A stretch of 64,000 nt of DNA, from contig CM062289.1 in NCBI GenBank assembly GCA_031216915.1, positions 389,586,674-389,650,673 on the forward strand, read 5' to 3'. Positions 54,531 to 64,000 of this stretch are shown piece by piece. This DNA comes from Pictodentalium vernedei (lineage: Eukaryota > Mollusca > Scaphopoda > Dentaliida > Dentaliidae). The stretch's first letter is position 1; the number at the start of each line of letters is the position of its first letter. The notes below the pieces were generated by a model. That model worked only from the letters and a program-made list of their open reading frames with translations, searched no databases and was not told where the DNA came from. Both the position numbers and the translations under genes were made by a program.

Positions 54531-54861
54531 TGTAGACATCACGGAAACATCACTCTGAATTCTGAAAAAGAAACTGATAATATATAGTGACCCTACGGAG
54601 AGAGGACCGTAATGGACCCCTCACCGCTAATAAAATACCGTGACACACATCTCCAACGTTGTCATATCAATCAACACACACACCGCAAGAATTAATGCGA
54701 CTATATTGACTATAAGAAACACAATGAACTTATCAATTAGAGGAAGATATCCTCGCATTACAAATGAAGAATATTTTTTCCAACCAGAAAAAATATACAC
54801 CGTCATATTACTTGCACTAACCCTTAAAATAATTATACATAATATATTAATTCATTATAAC
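54531..54861. other. DIRS 5' untranslated part
   Basis: AT-rich sequence between the duplicated block and the hAT insertion. The 78-codon frame at 54640-54876 has no recognised motif. Confidence 0.45.
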
Positions 54862-55996
54862 CAGGGACCAGCCTAGGGGGGAATTTTAGGGAGACTTCAA
54901 GTCTCCCTCCAGAAAAAATAGGGAGACTGCAGAGTCATGTAGGGAGACTTCATAGGCAAGTGGGGAAAATTAAGAATATTCATGTACCACCCCCGCCGCC
55001 CCTTCATATTTTCAATTTATGGTCCTCCATTAACGTATAAATAATCCAGGTCCAGTTGTCTATGATGCACCTGTGCCAGGTTAAAAAATCACAATGTAAT
55101 TATTGACTGAAAATCCCCCACTGCTACCTTCTCCTTCATGACCCCTCACCTCTTCTTCGTGCCAATCCCCCATCACCCTCCTGTGGTTGCCTTTCAACAA
55201 AGTCTACTAAGCTAATAATTTCCTAAGTCTGAAAGTGTGAACAGGACCAGATGTAAGAAGGTTGCTTGGGAGGTACCTTGTTAGTTAATAAACAAAATAC
55301 ATTCTGGGGTCGAGTATTTTGTAAAAGAAATGTCATTCCGCATAATTTTTATGGCATTCCGGTGTCATTCCGCGTCATTTCATGTCATTCCGATGTTTAG
55401 GAGGACCCTTTTTCAAGATCGTCCACATGCACACTTGTGTCCTGTACAAAGCTTTTCTTGACATCACTAAAGCTTTTTTTCATGTGTTTCAATTCCATTC
55501 GTGTTTTTCTGGGAATAGACAGCCCAACAGTTAACAGTCGTCAGCAAATCGAAATGAAAATACTGTGTTATAAAATACGTCCGTTGTGTATACATTTTCG
55601 GCATCCTAAGCGACGTAACCTACTTTCAAACTGGGTTGTTTTGTTGAGTCGCGTAAGTCACCTATTTTCGTTTCGACACTTGACGCTCCGACTGGAACGC
55701 AACAAAATAGAAATAAAAAAATCCGCCAAAAGCGACAATGGACAATTGCTTGTCGTGTGATTTCAAATAAATGGACGTTTATTTGACGAATTAAAATGCC
55801 CATTTATCACACTCGAGCACATTCGATTTTTGAAAATACTCGTTTTCATGTAAACCTCGCATCACTCAGTTCAGCCTTTTCTCATTTTGGCCAATTTTTA
55901 GAGGGCGACTTGTAATTGCCCCGACTATTTTTCTAGGCGACTTTGGGCTTAGAAGGGCGACTTAACCGCCCTAGTCGCCCTCATGGCTGGTCCCTG
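54862..55996. mobile_element. hAT-1 second copy, inserted in the DIRS element
   Basis: The terminal inverted repeat CAGGGACCAGCC is perfect at both ends. The flanking 8-bp repeats ATTATAAC (54854-54861 and 55997-56004) are perfect. GGGAGAC-type repeats sit near the left end, and TAGGCGACTTTGGGC and GGGCGACTT repeats near the right end. It has 1135 bp against 971 bp in the 8842 copy. The extra length includes an insertion around 55288-55430 with four CATTCCG-type repeats. Confidence 0.95.
55437..55760 (+). other. Conserved open stretch inside hAT-1, second copy
   Basis: A 107-codon frame whose C-terminal half (FRHPKRRNLLSNWVVLLSRV, SHLFSFRHLTLRLERN) is nearly identical to the peptide at 9062-9271. 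The function is unknown, and it may be non-coding conservation. Confidence 0.3.
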
Positions 55997-56004
55997 ATTA
56001 TAAC

Positions 56005-56815
56005 ATTTCAAAAGAAAATAATTTTCAAAAAAAAAAAAAATTTTGAAAAATTTTTCAGAAGAGCCCAAGTTGCTAATGGGAACCTTGAGCCCAAAGGATC
56101 CCAAAAAAGCCTAAGTGTGGACAAAAATGTTTAATTATTTGAAAAATTAATGTAACACTTACGGACAATATTAATGTATCTTGCTGTGAACTAAATTAAG
56201 CAGAAGACAAGTAATCCCTGTCAGAAGTAACAGTTGTCAACACAAGCAAAAGTGTCAACAAACCGGAAACATGACTCCAGGCACTGAAACAAACATAGCC
56301 CAAAATCAGTTACCAATTTAAACACTATCTCATGCAAAACAGAGACTTCCAGAGAAGAAACTGTAGAACATCAGATGGTAGATGCAGACCAAAATGCCTA
56401 AACACCCCTAGAGTGAGGACGTAAACATGGGGAAAAAAACAGAAAATAATTCTGTTACCAAGCCAAAACTCCCAAGAAATTTTAGTAATAAACATTACAA
56501 AAAATAAGCCAAAAGCGTGGGAGAATAGCTAGGGGGGAATAAAGGAAAGGGAGAGAGGAAACACTGATTAAACAATGGAACATTCATAGCAAGAATGACC
56601 ACAACAAGGTCATACCTCGAAAATAGGTAACATGAAATAATTTTGTAAAAAAATTATAAGTTACAGCCCTGAACATTTGTTTCCACTGTTTTTTCCTCTC
56701 CACCTTCTATTTCCACCATATATCGACCATTTCTCTCATAATTATGCATCTGGCATCTTTAAAACTGAGATTTACAAGCACAAATAACAGTGAAGTGTAA
56801 CTGTATTGAGGGCCA
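56005..56815. other. DIRS end region, non-coding
   Basis: It contains an A/T run (56027-56060) and no recognisable coding sequence before the right inverted terminal repeat. Confidence 0.5.
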
Positions 56816-56822
56816 AAGAAAG

Positions 56823-57020
56823 AAAGACTTTTGGCGGCAATTTCGAGACCTCCTTGACACTGTGCATGCGCTGTGGAGTAAAAGTATGGAGGACCATATA
56901 GGACATGTAATTTTCGGTCTTAGATGCAAATTTTGGGGATTGGGGGGTAAAATTTGAGTTTGGCCCTTAATATTTTAGAGTTAGCACCAGCTAAGTCTGG
57001 GTCATTGGTACAGTATAAAA
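56823..57020. repeat. DIRS right inverted terminal repeat
   Basis: Inverse of 48640-48838: GGCGGCAATTTCGAGACCTC, GGGGATTGGGGGGTAAAATT, GTTAGCACCAGCTAAGTCTG and GGTCATTGGTACAGTATAAA. Confidence 0.9.
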
Positions 57021-57379
57021 ATATTAAAAAAATTTCATACTCCTGCCAATTTCTTTTAAGAGAGGAAAAAAGTGCTATGTGAAGGATTTGGAAAGACTAT
57101 TCTCAGAATCTCCTTTTGTTAATAAGCATCTGCATTAATAGCTTGGTACGGATATCCATTTTAGGGAGGAGACACCGGTATAGCATCCAGAATAATCTGA
57201 AAGTGATGTTCAGTAACTTCATAGTAGCTGAATCAGGATTTTATTTATTTATGCATTAGGATGGATGCAAACTCTTGACCACATGATTGCAACATGCTAA
57301 CCACTGAGTGACTGCACTCCCTGACTTTGCCATGATGGTGCATTGCATGCTGTGGTGCATTGCATGAAAAGTCTTGCAT

Positions 57380-57774
57380 TTCAGGATACACTGACTGTCC
57401 AGATCTGGAACAGCCATGTACTGCCAAACCCAGCAATGGCAGTACACTCACTGGAAGTATGTACATGTAGAGTTACAATTAAGATTCCCAGGGCATACAT
57501 TGCAATGGGTCAAAGACACTGCCAGGTACTGAAAAACTCAGCAAAGGCAGTTCTCTTGCTGTAAAGATACACAACCAGAAGAGTACCATAACTTACACTA
57601 CCAAAACACTGTCTGGACACTGCTGAATAACTGCCATACCCAATACTACTAAGACTCTGCAGGTCCATTGCTAAGCTCATTTAAATAACTGGAACAACAC
57701 TGCTAGAACACTGCCAAGACACTGCATGTCCATTGTTAGACCACTACCAAGCTCATTTAAATAACTGGAACAAC
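57380..57774. repeat. Degenerate CACTGCCA tandem array, left part
   Basis: Recurring ACACTGCCA, CCACTGCCAAGCTCATTTAA and ATAACTGGAACAACACTG motifs. The array is split by the SINE at 57775 and resumes at 58173. Confidence 0.65.
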
Positions 57775-58172
57775 TTATTTATTTATTGGTGTTTACAGTC
57801 ATATACTTGGGCACAATAACTAATCATGACCGTGACAGTTTTACGGATGGAGGAAGACAGAGGACCCGGAGAGAACCACTGAGCAACAACGAGCAGCTGC
57901 CAGCTCCCCAACATTGTAACTCAGCACTGCAGCACAGGCAGGGTTAGATTGGCTGAAGATGTGCGTACCATTGACAAGCCATACACCTTAGTATACGGTG
58001 TCATCGTGCCCCTATATGGACACTCGGGGTTAAGTGCCTTGCCCAAGGACACAACGCGGGAGTCCGAAATTGATCGCGCAGATGGTTGCCCATCCAATGA
58101 TTAACCGGGCTCGGCACTGCTTAACTTCAGTCATCTGACGAGAACCGGCTACTGCAATGCCACCAAGCTCTC
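57775..58172 (-). repeat. SINE with 5S-rRNA-derived head (complete head)
   Basis: On the minus strand the head reads CCGGTTCTCGTCAGATGACT, GAAGTTAAGCAGTGCCGAGC, CCGGTTAATCATTGGATGGG and CAACC, following the order of animal 5S rRNA (CTCGTC...GAAGTTAAGCA...GGTTAGTACTTGGATGGG). Then comes the body GTTGTGTCCTTGGGCAAGGC and the first-type tail. 5S-type internal promoter segments would support pol III transcription. It is inserted in the CACTGCCA array. Confidence 0.88.
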
Positions 58173-58410
58173 CGAATTGGAACAACACTGCCAGACCACT
58201 GCCAAGCTCATTTAAATAATTGGAACAACACTGTCAGACCACTGCAGAGGCATTGCTGACACTATGCTTACATGTACATAATGCTAAGCCCTACACTGCC
58301 TTGGCAGTACACACTGCAGTAGCCTATCCTACCCACACTGCCGAGAAACTGGGAAGACACAGCAAAAACACTCCTGAAATGCAAGATGTGGATAGCTGCC
58401 TGAACCCCAA
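58173..58410. repeat. Degenerate CACTGCCA tandem array, right part
   Basis: It continues the array with TTGGAACAACACTGCCAGAC and GCTCATTTAAATAATTGG. An open frame of 99 codons crosses it without recognisable domains. Confidence 0.6.
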
Positions 58411-58710
58411 GAATTTTGAGCAGATTGCAACTGGGTCGCTATCTAGGCAAAATTCTCTGCCCAACATTTCTTCAACAACACAGTTGAAGAAGAAATGCAA
58501 GAACTTTGAATTTCAGTAGCTACTTTCTTTAGTTTTACTTGATGGAGTGTTGATTTCACAATATTTGATTTGTGCAATCTTGATCCATGATGTAAATGTT
58601 GCTACCAGAATGCAATCCGATCAAGGAAGAGACCACTTTGCAATCATTGTTCTGTTCATGTAGTAATCACTCTTACTGGATGAAATAAGGCTTGCTTTTA
58701 ATCAAATCAA

Positions 58711-58975
58711 TTAACTGGTAGAGTGCTGGAAGCCCATATTTGGGCTTTATTCTGAAGTGGTGGTATAACTTGAAGGATTCATATTCAGTGGACGTTCTAC
58801 ATATCCCCTTTGAAGAGAAGTTATTTAGTCTGTTAGGATTTGGCTTGTAACAATTTATGGGAGAGTGCCTGTTGGCACTCTGCTATAAATTGTAACAAGG
58901 CAAAGATATGTTAACAAATTTTGTTGACTAAAATCAATTCAGCACTCTACCAGGGAAAGAGTTGAGTCAGAATCA
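58711..58975. repeat. MITE family D
   Basis: TTAACTGGTAGAGTGCTGGA at the left and CAGCACTCTACCAGG at the right. The inner inverted motif AAGCCCATATTTGGGCTT and the central hairpin TTATGGGAGAGTGCCTGTTG (58856-58890) are present. The right TTAA is degraded. Confidence 0.78.
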
Positions 58976-59861
58976 GAGTAAAGACAGAAGTTGTATAAGT
59001 TTCTGGAAATAAGCTGTTGGTAAAGAACACAAACATATGACCATCACTTCTGAAGAACGACATGTAAGGTTTGAATACACAGATTAAGTACCGGTATGCA
59101 ATTCATTGATATGTCTGGTAAATGTACAGACACAATATACAAATTGAGAAGCTTAAAAAAAGATTTTCCAAATTGCACAGACATGATATACTAGTACAAA
59201 CTGGTAAAAAAAACATTTTTTTTTAAAACTTTCAACAAACCCCTATCATGTGACTTGACAAGCTCATTCCAAAAACAAGCTGTTTTTAAAGAAAACAAAC
59301 ATGTGACCACCTCTTCTGAAGGACTAAGGCTCGATTACATGTACACAGATTAAGTGTGTAATTTATGGATACTTCTGGTACATGTACATGTAAATGCACA
59401 GACATGATAAACAAAACTGAGAAGTTGAAAATTTTTTTTAAAACTCTCAATAAACCCCTATCATGTGACTAGACAAGCTCATTCCAAAAAATGAGCTGTT
59501 TGTAAAGCACACAAACATATGACCACCACTTCTGTAGAACTAAGGCTTGATTACATGTGCACAGATTATGTGTGTAATTCATTGATATGTCTGGTAAATG
59601 CACAGACATGACATACAAATTGAGAAATTTAAAAAAATATTTTCAAAAACTTTCAACAAACCTCTATCATGTGACTTGACAAGCTCATTCCAAAACATGA
59701 GCTGTTGGTAAAGAACACAAACATATGGCCACCACTTCAGTAGAACTAAGGCTTGATTACTTATGCACAGATTAACTCTCTACCTGCTGAGTGTTTTCAA
59801 GATATTTTTCATCAAATCTAAAATCCATCCAGCTGCAGAGTGGAAATTTGATTGGATGAAC

Positions 59862-60428
59862 TAGAGCTGTAGGTTAACTGAAACCGAACCGAGGTTTTTA
59901 GTTTTTTTTAGAAAACCGAAACTGAAACCGTTGACATCCCATAATTTAAGGTTTTTCGTTTTTTATTAAATACTCTCTTGCTGCAGAAATTCACAGAATG
60001 TAGCCATCCCAGAGTAGTGAGAGTACCCAGACACTGCCAATGGCAGTGTCTGGGTACTCTCACTACTCTGGGAAGGCTACACTCTGGGAATTTCCGCCAT
60101 TTCAGTTTATTTGTGTTTGCAGCTCTCCTCAAGTTGCATGTAGGTGTCAGACCTCGAAAAATGGCCAAGCACAATAAAAGTTCTGAATATTTAGGTAATT
60201 ATTATATTGGCCTTCCTGATTCTTCATGTATTATAGCTTAATTGGGGCATTCATTGAGTTTCACTCAATTTCGCTGCCATTCAGTTATGATTCCGGACAA
60301 AAGAATGAGTTTTATTGAATTTTATTTGGCCTCATGAACAAACCGAAAACCGAACCGAACCGAGGTTTTATTCCACCTGAAAAACCAAAACCGAAACCGA
60401 ACAAGAAATTTAAAAACCTACAGCTCTA
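59862..60428. mobile_element. hAT MITE (family hAT-3) with perfect 8-bp target duplication
   Basis: The ends are TAGAGCTGTAGGTT and CCTACAGCTCTA. GGATGAAC is exactly repeated at 59854-59861 and 60429-60436. CCGAACCGAGGTTTT repeats lie near both ends. The core is a long hairpin at 59984-60094. Overlapping sense and antisense frames across the hairpin reflect its symmetry and are not genes. Confidence 0.94.
59984..60094. repeat. Long near-perfect hairpin, about 54-base arms
   Basis: GAATGTAGCCATCCCAGAGT, AGTGAGAGTACCCAGACACT and GCCA are followed by their complement with only a few mismatches and almost no loop. Confidence 0.9.
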
Positions 60429-60813
60429 GGATGAACCCAAATTATTCTTATGTGAATGACAAAAGGAATTCCATTCTGGGAAGGAATGTCTGCCCGCAGT
60501 TAAGTGTAAAATTCATTGACATGTCTGGTAAATGCACAGACATGATATACAAACTAAGAACTAGGAAAAAAATTTTTTTTTTAAACTTTCATCAAACCCC
60601 TATCATGTGACTTGGACAAGCTCATTCCAAAAAGCAGCCACATCATACGGTTTTGGTGAACTTTTGGAAAAATTGGAAAATTAAAAATTAAAATAACAAA
60701 TTTTGATAGTATGTGTTTTGGGCAAAGGGTTAACTCTTGCTTGTAACGATGACTAAACTTAAGAGTTCTTTGACTCTATGAAATACTGTGATTTAGTACA
60801 TTGTTGGAAAGGC

Positions 60814-61404
60814 CAGGGCTGCGCGGTAATCAAAACTGAATACTGTATCGGAATTGAATAAAAAATACTGTGATAAACCAGTATATTGAAAGACTGTTAC
60901 CTGAACATATGTTCCATAATCAGGACTTGAGCGAATACAGCTGGAATGAATGAGTATGCCTTTTAAGATGCACTTTCAATAACATTTTACCCAGAGCAAG
61001 CAGTATTAAAATTTATTATTTTAAATACTAGTTTATCGATTTTTAAAAAAAATTTCAACAAAACAATATCATGTGACCCCTCATTGGAACGAGCTCCATG
61101 AGCACATTCCAATGAGGGGTCACATGATATTGCTCTGTTGAAAGTTTTTTTTAGAAATAATCATTTTCAACTGCTCAATTTGTATACATGTATTTTTCAG
61201 ACGGATGTTGTAAGTTCCGTTTGATAAAGGAATAAGATTATTCATTCGGGGCTGGTTAAAAAAAACTCAAAATATCTTGAAAATTAAATTGTAGGCAAAC
61301 AAATAATCACGATAAAGCAATATTTTTGTAATTACACTGGTATTCAATTGATACTGATTTAATTTTCAGTATATATCGGTTTATCGATACACCATGTAGT
61401 CCTA
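60814..61404. mobile_element. hAT-4 second copy, carrying the same MITE
   Basis: The left end is CAGGGCTGCGCGGTAATCAA; the right end ATATCGGTTTATCGATACAC leads to CATGTAGTCCTA. The flanks GGAAAGGC and AAAAAGGC match at 6 of 8. A family A subtype 2 MITE occupies about 60978-61234 (hairpin ATCATGTGACCCCTCATTGG facing CCAATGAGGGGTCACATGAT). Outside it, TTGTTGGAAAGG at 60801 faces CCTTTCCAACAA at 61427, so the host may itself be palindromic. Confidence 0.82.
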
Positions 61405-61912
61405 AAAAAGGCCTCTCCAAGCCCTTTCCAACAATACATTACTACACAGCATATTCAGCTTAGTGAATGCAGCTTGTGAAGTAAGTTTCATAGTGTTGGG
61501 TGTTTTATATAATCAAGTGCCATGACAGTGGAGTACACAACTGTTTTATGGGGCACTACAAATCTTCAAAGTCGTTTCCAAATTCGATTCATTTGTCGGA
61601 TTTGTTTCAAATTTTGAATACCTAACTGCCGAATTCTGAAATCGAATATTCTGATAACAATCACGGAAACATGCAAATGTATGTCCTTCTTTTCAAGTAT
61701 ATCCTTATATGCGGTAATTATTTCTCGAAAATCAATATCAAAAAGGCTGGTCAGTCAGAGCTGTTGGGTGGTTATTAATTTAATGAAAGTGTTAATGACA
61801 CTGTAGCTTAACTTGTCTGTGTGTAGTGTTTGATGAAAAGGATAATGTTCAGTGTTTATGAAAGGATTATGAAATAATACAAGAATTGTGTTAATTGAGA
61901 ATATGATAAATT
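61405..61912. other. Mostly unassigned, with an orphan array-element head
   Basis: 61785-61826 (ATGAAAGTGTTAATGACACT, GTAGCTTAACTTGTC) matches the first about 40 bases of the tandem-core array elements without any body. The rest is unrecognised. Confidence 0.5.
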
Positions 61913-62257
61913 TTAAGTAATTTCTATATTTTTTATACTTACCAATGGCCCAGACTAGCTGGTGCTAACTCAAATTAATCAAGGGCCAAACACAAATTTT
62001 GCCCCCCAGTCCCCAAAATTTGCATGCAAAACCGAAAAAATTAAGTCCTAGATGCTCCTCCATACTTTTGAGATCTGCGTATGCGCAGTATCCAGGAAGG
62101 TACCGAAATTGGTGCCAACCATAATACTTTCTACAGATGCCTGCTAAATGTTATAAACAGCGGGGACTTATGAGTGCCCACTCGTGGGAGGGCCATCTCC
62201 ATCTGGGCCATTGGTAAGTATAAAAAAATATACAAATTACTTAAAATTTAAATTTTT

Positions 62258-63246
62258 ATATGAGGCTCTAGCCGCATATCCGGAATCCGATTCTTAGCCA
62301 AAAATCCCACTTCTGTAATGAGGGTAATGGTATTATCCACACTACAGTAATGAGATTCATCAACAGATAATGCATGAAGTTCACTGACTCTTCAGTCTCT
62401 TCTAGCAGATGCAAAGGCTAAGAGAAACACCATTTTATAGGTCAAGAATTTGAACTCTACAACGTCTAACGGTTCAAAAGGAGCTTCTTTGAGCTTCAAC
62501 AGAACCCAAGCCAAATTCCACTTAGGAATTAATCTGAGGGTTCTAGGTCTATTAATAGAGAAATTTCTAACTAGCTTGGATAAAGAAGTATCTGATCCAA
62601 TAGCCAAGTTATCGTGATGAGCGTAAGTGTCTGATAACATAGACCTATAGCCCTTACTAGTGACGGGCTGCAGTTTGATATCGTCAAACAAGTAGACCAG
62701 GAAATTGGCAATATGTGGTATGGACAGATTGTATATGTCCATTGACTGATCCCTACACCAACGGAAGAAAACCCTCCACTTTGCTGCATAATTCAACGAA
62801 GAGGAGGCCCTCCTACAGTTAGAAATTGCGTCCACTGCTCGTCTTGTAAAATGTTTTCCGTGAAAGTAGGACCGCACAACGGAAATACGTGAAGGTTGAG
62901 ACCTTCCGGGTTGTGATGCAGTACACGGGACTTCCTCTGATAAAGAAGATCCTCTTGTGGAGGAAGCTTCCAGGGAATGTCCCATAACAGAAACCTGAGA
63001 AGATTGATCCAAGGTTTCTGTGATGACAGAGGCGCTACTAGCAGAATTTTGCAACGAGACTGTTTGATCTTTAACAGAATATACTGAATTAACGGAGTTG
63101 GAGGATATGCATATCCTATCATTCCGTACCATGAGATCGACAGAGCATCTACTGTGTATGCTCAATGATCTGGGCATGGAGACACGAATGTCGGTAACTG
63201 ATTGTTCAGGTGTGTCGCAAAAAGATTTATCATGGGACGATCCCAC
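62258..63246 (-). pseudogene. DIRS tyrosine recombinase, truncated
   Basis: The recombinase would integrate the circular cDNA. After a Ser-rich linker it reads SSLNYAAKWRVFFRWCRDQS, PHIANFLVYLFDDIKL and VTSKGYRSMLSDTYAHH (the core-binding domain), then KMVFLLAFASARR, where the Arg is the first catalytic residue position. A TGA follows at 62389-62391 within a small duplicated AAGAG-type sequence. Beyond it the frame continues VSELHALSVDESHY and FLAKNRIPD to about 62258. The later His-x-x-Arg and Tyr catalytic motifs are absent because the sequence runs into the element end. Inactive. Confidence 0.87.
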
Positions 63247-63782
63247 AGGTAAATATTTGCTTGTTGAGAGTCCATTCCGATGGTAACAGGCGACCTTTCC
63301 GAGAGAGCAAGTCTTCTAGTACGTTCAGACGACCTGGTATATGATGGACAGAGAGATGAACGTGATGATTCATGATGTAAATGGAGAATCCTCTCTGTTA
63401 ATTCGCATAATAGAATCGAATGAGTGGCGCCTTGGTTCCTGATGTAAGCAACTACTGTCGAATTGTCCGACAGGATTTGAAAGTGGACGTTCGCTATTAG
63501 GCGAATCCAATGTTGAAGTGCTAGGCATATTGACACCATCTCTTTGATGTTTATGTTCTTCTCTAGGAACCGCGAGTCCCAATGACATTGACAATTCAAG
63601 TCTGCGGGGCTTAGGACCGTGCCCCAGCCTGTCTGACTTGCATCCGTCATAATAGTGAAAGCCGGATCCGGCTGTTGCAGCGGAACTCCCTGAGTTAACC
63701 ACTGAAGATCTGCCCAAATCTGAACCTTTTGTTTTACTAGGTCCGTTAAAGCAATACTTGTTTCAAGCGAATGTGTCTTCAC
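63162..63782 (-). pseudogene. DIRS RNase H domain, nearly open
   Basis: The 206-codon frame contains FTIMTDASQTGWGTVLSP (first Asp), NINIKEMVSICLALQHW (Glu), and FQILSDNSTVVAYIRNQG (second Asp). The HIPGRLNVLEDLLSRKGR hallmark is readable only in another frame between about 63375 and 63255, after which WDRPMINLFATHLNNQLP returns in the original frame. Two compensating shifts therefore enclose about 40 codons. Overlap with the recombinase frame at 63162-63246 is in the same strand but a different frame, as is common between DIRS ORFs. Confidence 0.85.
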
Positions 63783-64000
63783 ACTCCAGTTCTGAGTAAA
63801 GAATATCTGGAGGGGACTCGTGCGCAGACGGAATAAGATCCACAGATACTCCGCACAGCCCCATCAATCGCATGAATTCCCTCGCTTTTTTATGCGTCTG
63901 AGTGTAGACAAAAGCAAGCATGACAACTGGCTAATTTTGCTCTTGGTAACGGCAGACGAACCAGTTGTTGTGAGTCTCGAAGCTCATTCTCACTTGAGTG
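63783..64000 (-). pseudogene. DIRS reverse transcriptase C-terminal end, partial
   Basis: REFMRLMGLCGVSVDLIP and, in a shifted frame, TSPLQIFFTQNWSVKTHSLE correspond to the connection region before RNase H, as at 50621-51030 of the other copy. It is cut by the window edge. Confidence 0.65.

Larger units (their letters stand above)
48617..57036 (-). mobile_element. DIRS-type tyrosine-recombinase retrotransposon, decayed full-length copy
   Basis: The element has inverted terminal repeats (left about 48640-48838, right about 56823-57020), an internal complementary region at 48916-49004, and minus-strand remnants in the order ORF1/gag-like, reverse transcriptase, RNase H, and linker leading to a recombinase. 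This is the DIRS order. A hAT (54862-55996) and a TTAA MITE (51031-51281) have inserted. All frames carry stops and shifts. No recognisable recombinase catalytic domain remains in 49005-49790. No flanking target repeat is seen, as expected for recombinase-mediated integration. Confidence 0.88.
59772..60503. mobile_element. Foldback MITE family B with TTAA target, carrying hAT-3
   Basis: The left end is TTAACTCTCTACCTGCTGAG; the right end is GTCTGCCCGCAGTTAA. The neighbouring array unit at 59341-59366 reads CACAGATTAAGTGTGTAAT without the insert, giving the empty site and confirming TTAA duplication. Confidence 0.8.
59000..60733. repeat. Tandemly repeated half of a family A (subtype 2) MITE, interrupted
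   Basis: Units of about 200-220 bases (59000, 59286, 59506 and 60500 starts) repeat AAACCCCTATCATGTGACTT, GACAAGCTCATTCCAAAA, AAGAACACAAACATATGACC and CACAGATTAAGTGTGTAAT. The last unit ends in a family A terminus GGGCAAAGGGTTAA at 60733. A family B element is inserted at 59772-60503. Confidence 0.68.
61913..64000 (-). mobile_element. Second DIRS copy, partial (continues beyond window)
   Basis: The left end resembles the first copy's inverted terminal repeat (CTTACCAATGGCCCAGACTA, GCTGGTGCTAACTCA). A complementary segment at 62205-62256 (CATTGGTAAGTATAAAAAAA) pairs with the outermost bases, giving a giant foldback. The right-end half of the internal complementary region is missing. Instead 62257 joins directly to recombinase coding sequence, so a deletion removed the recombinase C-terminus and that half. 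Minus-strand order is RT end, RNase H, recombinase. Confidence 0.87.

Noticed and set aside
57775-58172. A true 5S rRNA gene
   Set aside because: Only part of the 5S sequence is present, diverged, and continuous with a SINE body and tail.
59908-60241. Overlapping frames of 88 and 87 codons on both strands
   Set aside because: They arise from the symmetry of the hairpin inside hAT-3.

Overview
This window looks like intergenic and intronic DNA from a eukaryote, most likely a bivalve or related mollusc. It is AT-rich and has no long intact host genes. It carries tRNA- and 5S-headed SINEs, tandem-core elements that start near ACAAGAGGCCCC and end GAGCTAAAAA (resembling the 'pearl'/Helentron-like elements known from bivalves), DIRS retrotransposons, Tc1/mariner and hAT remnants, and many TTAA-flanked foldback MITEs. 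The bivalve assignment is inference from these repeat types; no ribosomal or mitochondrial marker is present.

The only host protein-coding sequence I can support is a terminal exon on the minus strand (35813-36097). It encodes the last two membrane segments and tail of an SLC45-family transporter, closest by memory to SLC45A3. No other exon of it is identified with confidence.

Layout: 1-8.8 kb has MITE pieces, a T-type SINE-like repeat, and a 1.6-kb Tc1 element inserted into one T copy. 8.8-13.3 kb has a hAT element inside a TTAA MITE, then a tandem-core array element, then a MITE inside a T copy and a pogo-like element. 14-20 kb has SINEs (one with a perfect 14-bp target duplication), poly-G tracts and diverged minisatellite-like elements. 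20.6-24 kb has an array element nested in a MITE, followed by a pearl-like element. 25-32 kb has further nested elements and a tandem array whose unit carries perfect nuclear-receptor-type motifs. 32.7-33.5 kb is a SINE split by a hAT MITE. 35-40 kb is the quietest part and holds the SLC45 exon and a second Tc1 fossil. 40.3-47.4 kb holds a large array element and a nest up to three levels deep. 48.6-57.0 kb is a DIRS element with inverted terminal repeats and an internal complementary region, decayed and invaded by a hAT and a TTAA MITE. 57-61.4 kb holds a 5S-headed SINE, MITEs and two hAT elements. 61.9-64.0 kb is a second DIRS copy running off the window.

Functionally this is a record of transposition layers rather than a working pathway. 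Target duplications, and empty sites visible in sister copies inside the same window, allow much of the insertion order to be read directly. All transposon reading frames seen here are broken. I found no convincing new biological system. The best leads are the DIRS internal complementary region, SINE head exchange, the ERE/DR1 array, and a 39-bp hairpin repeated three times in a duplicated block of the DIRS ORF1 region.
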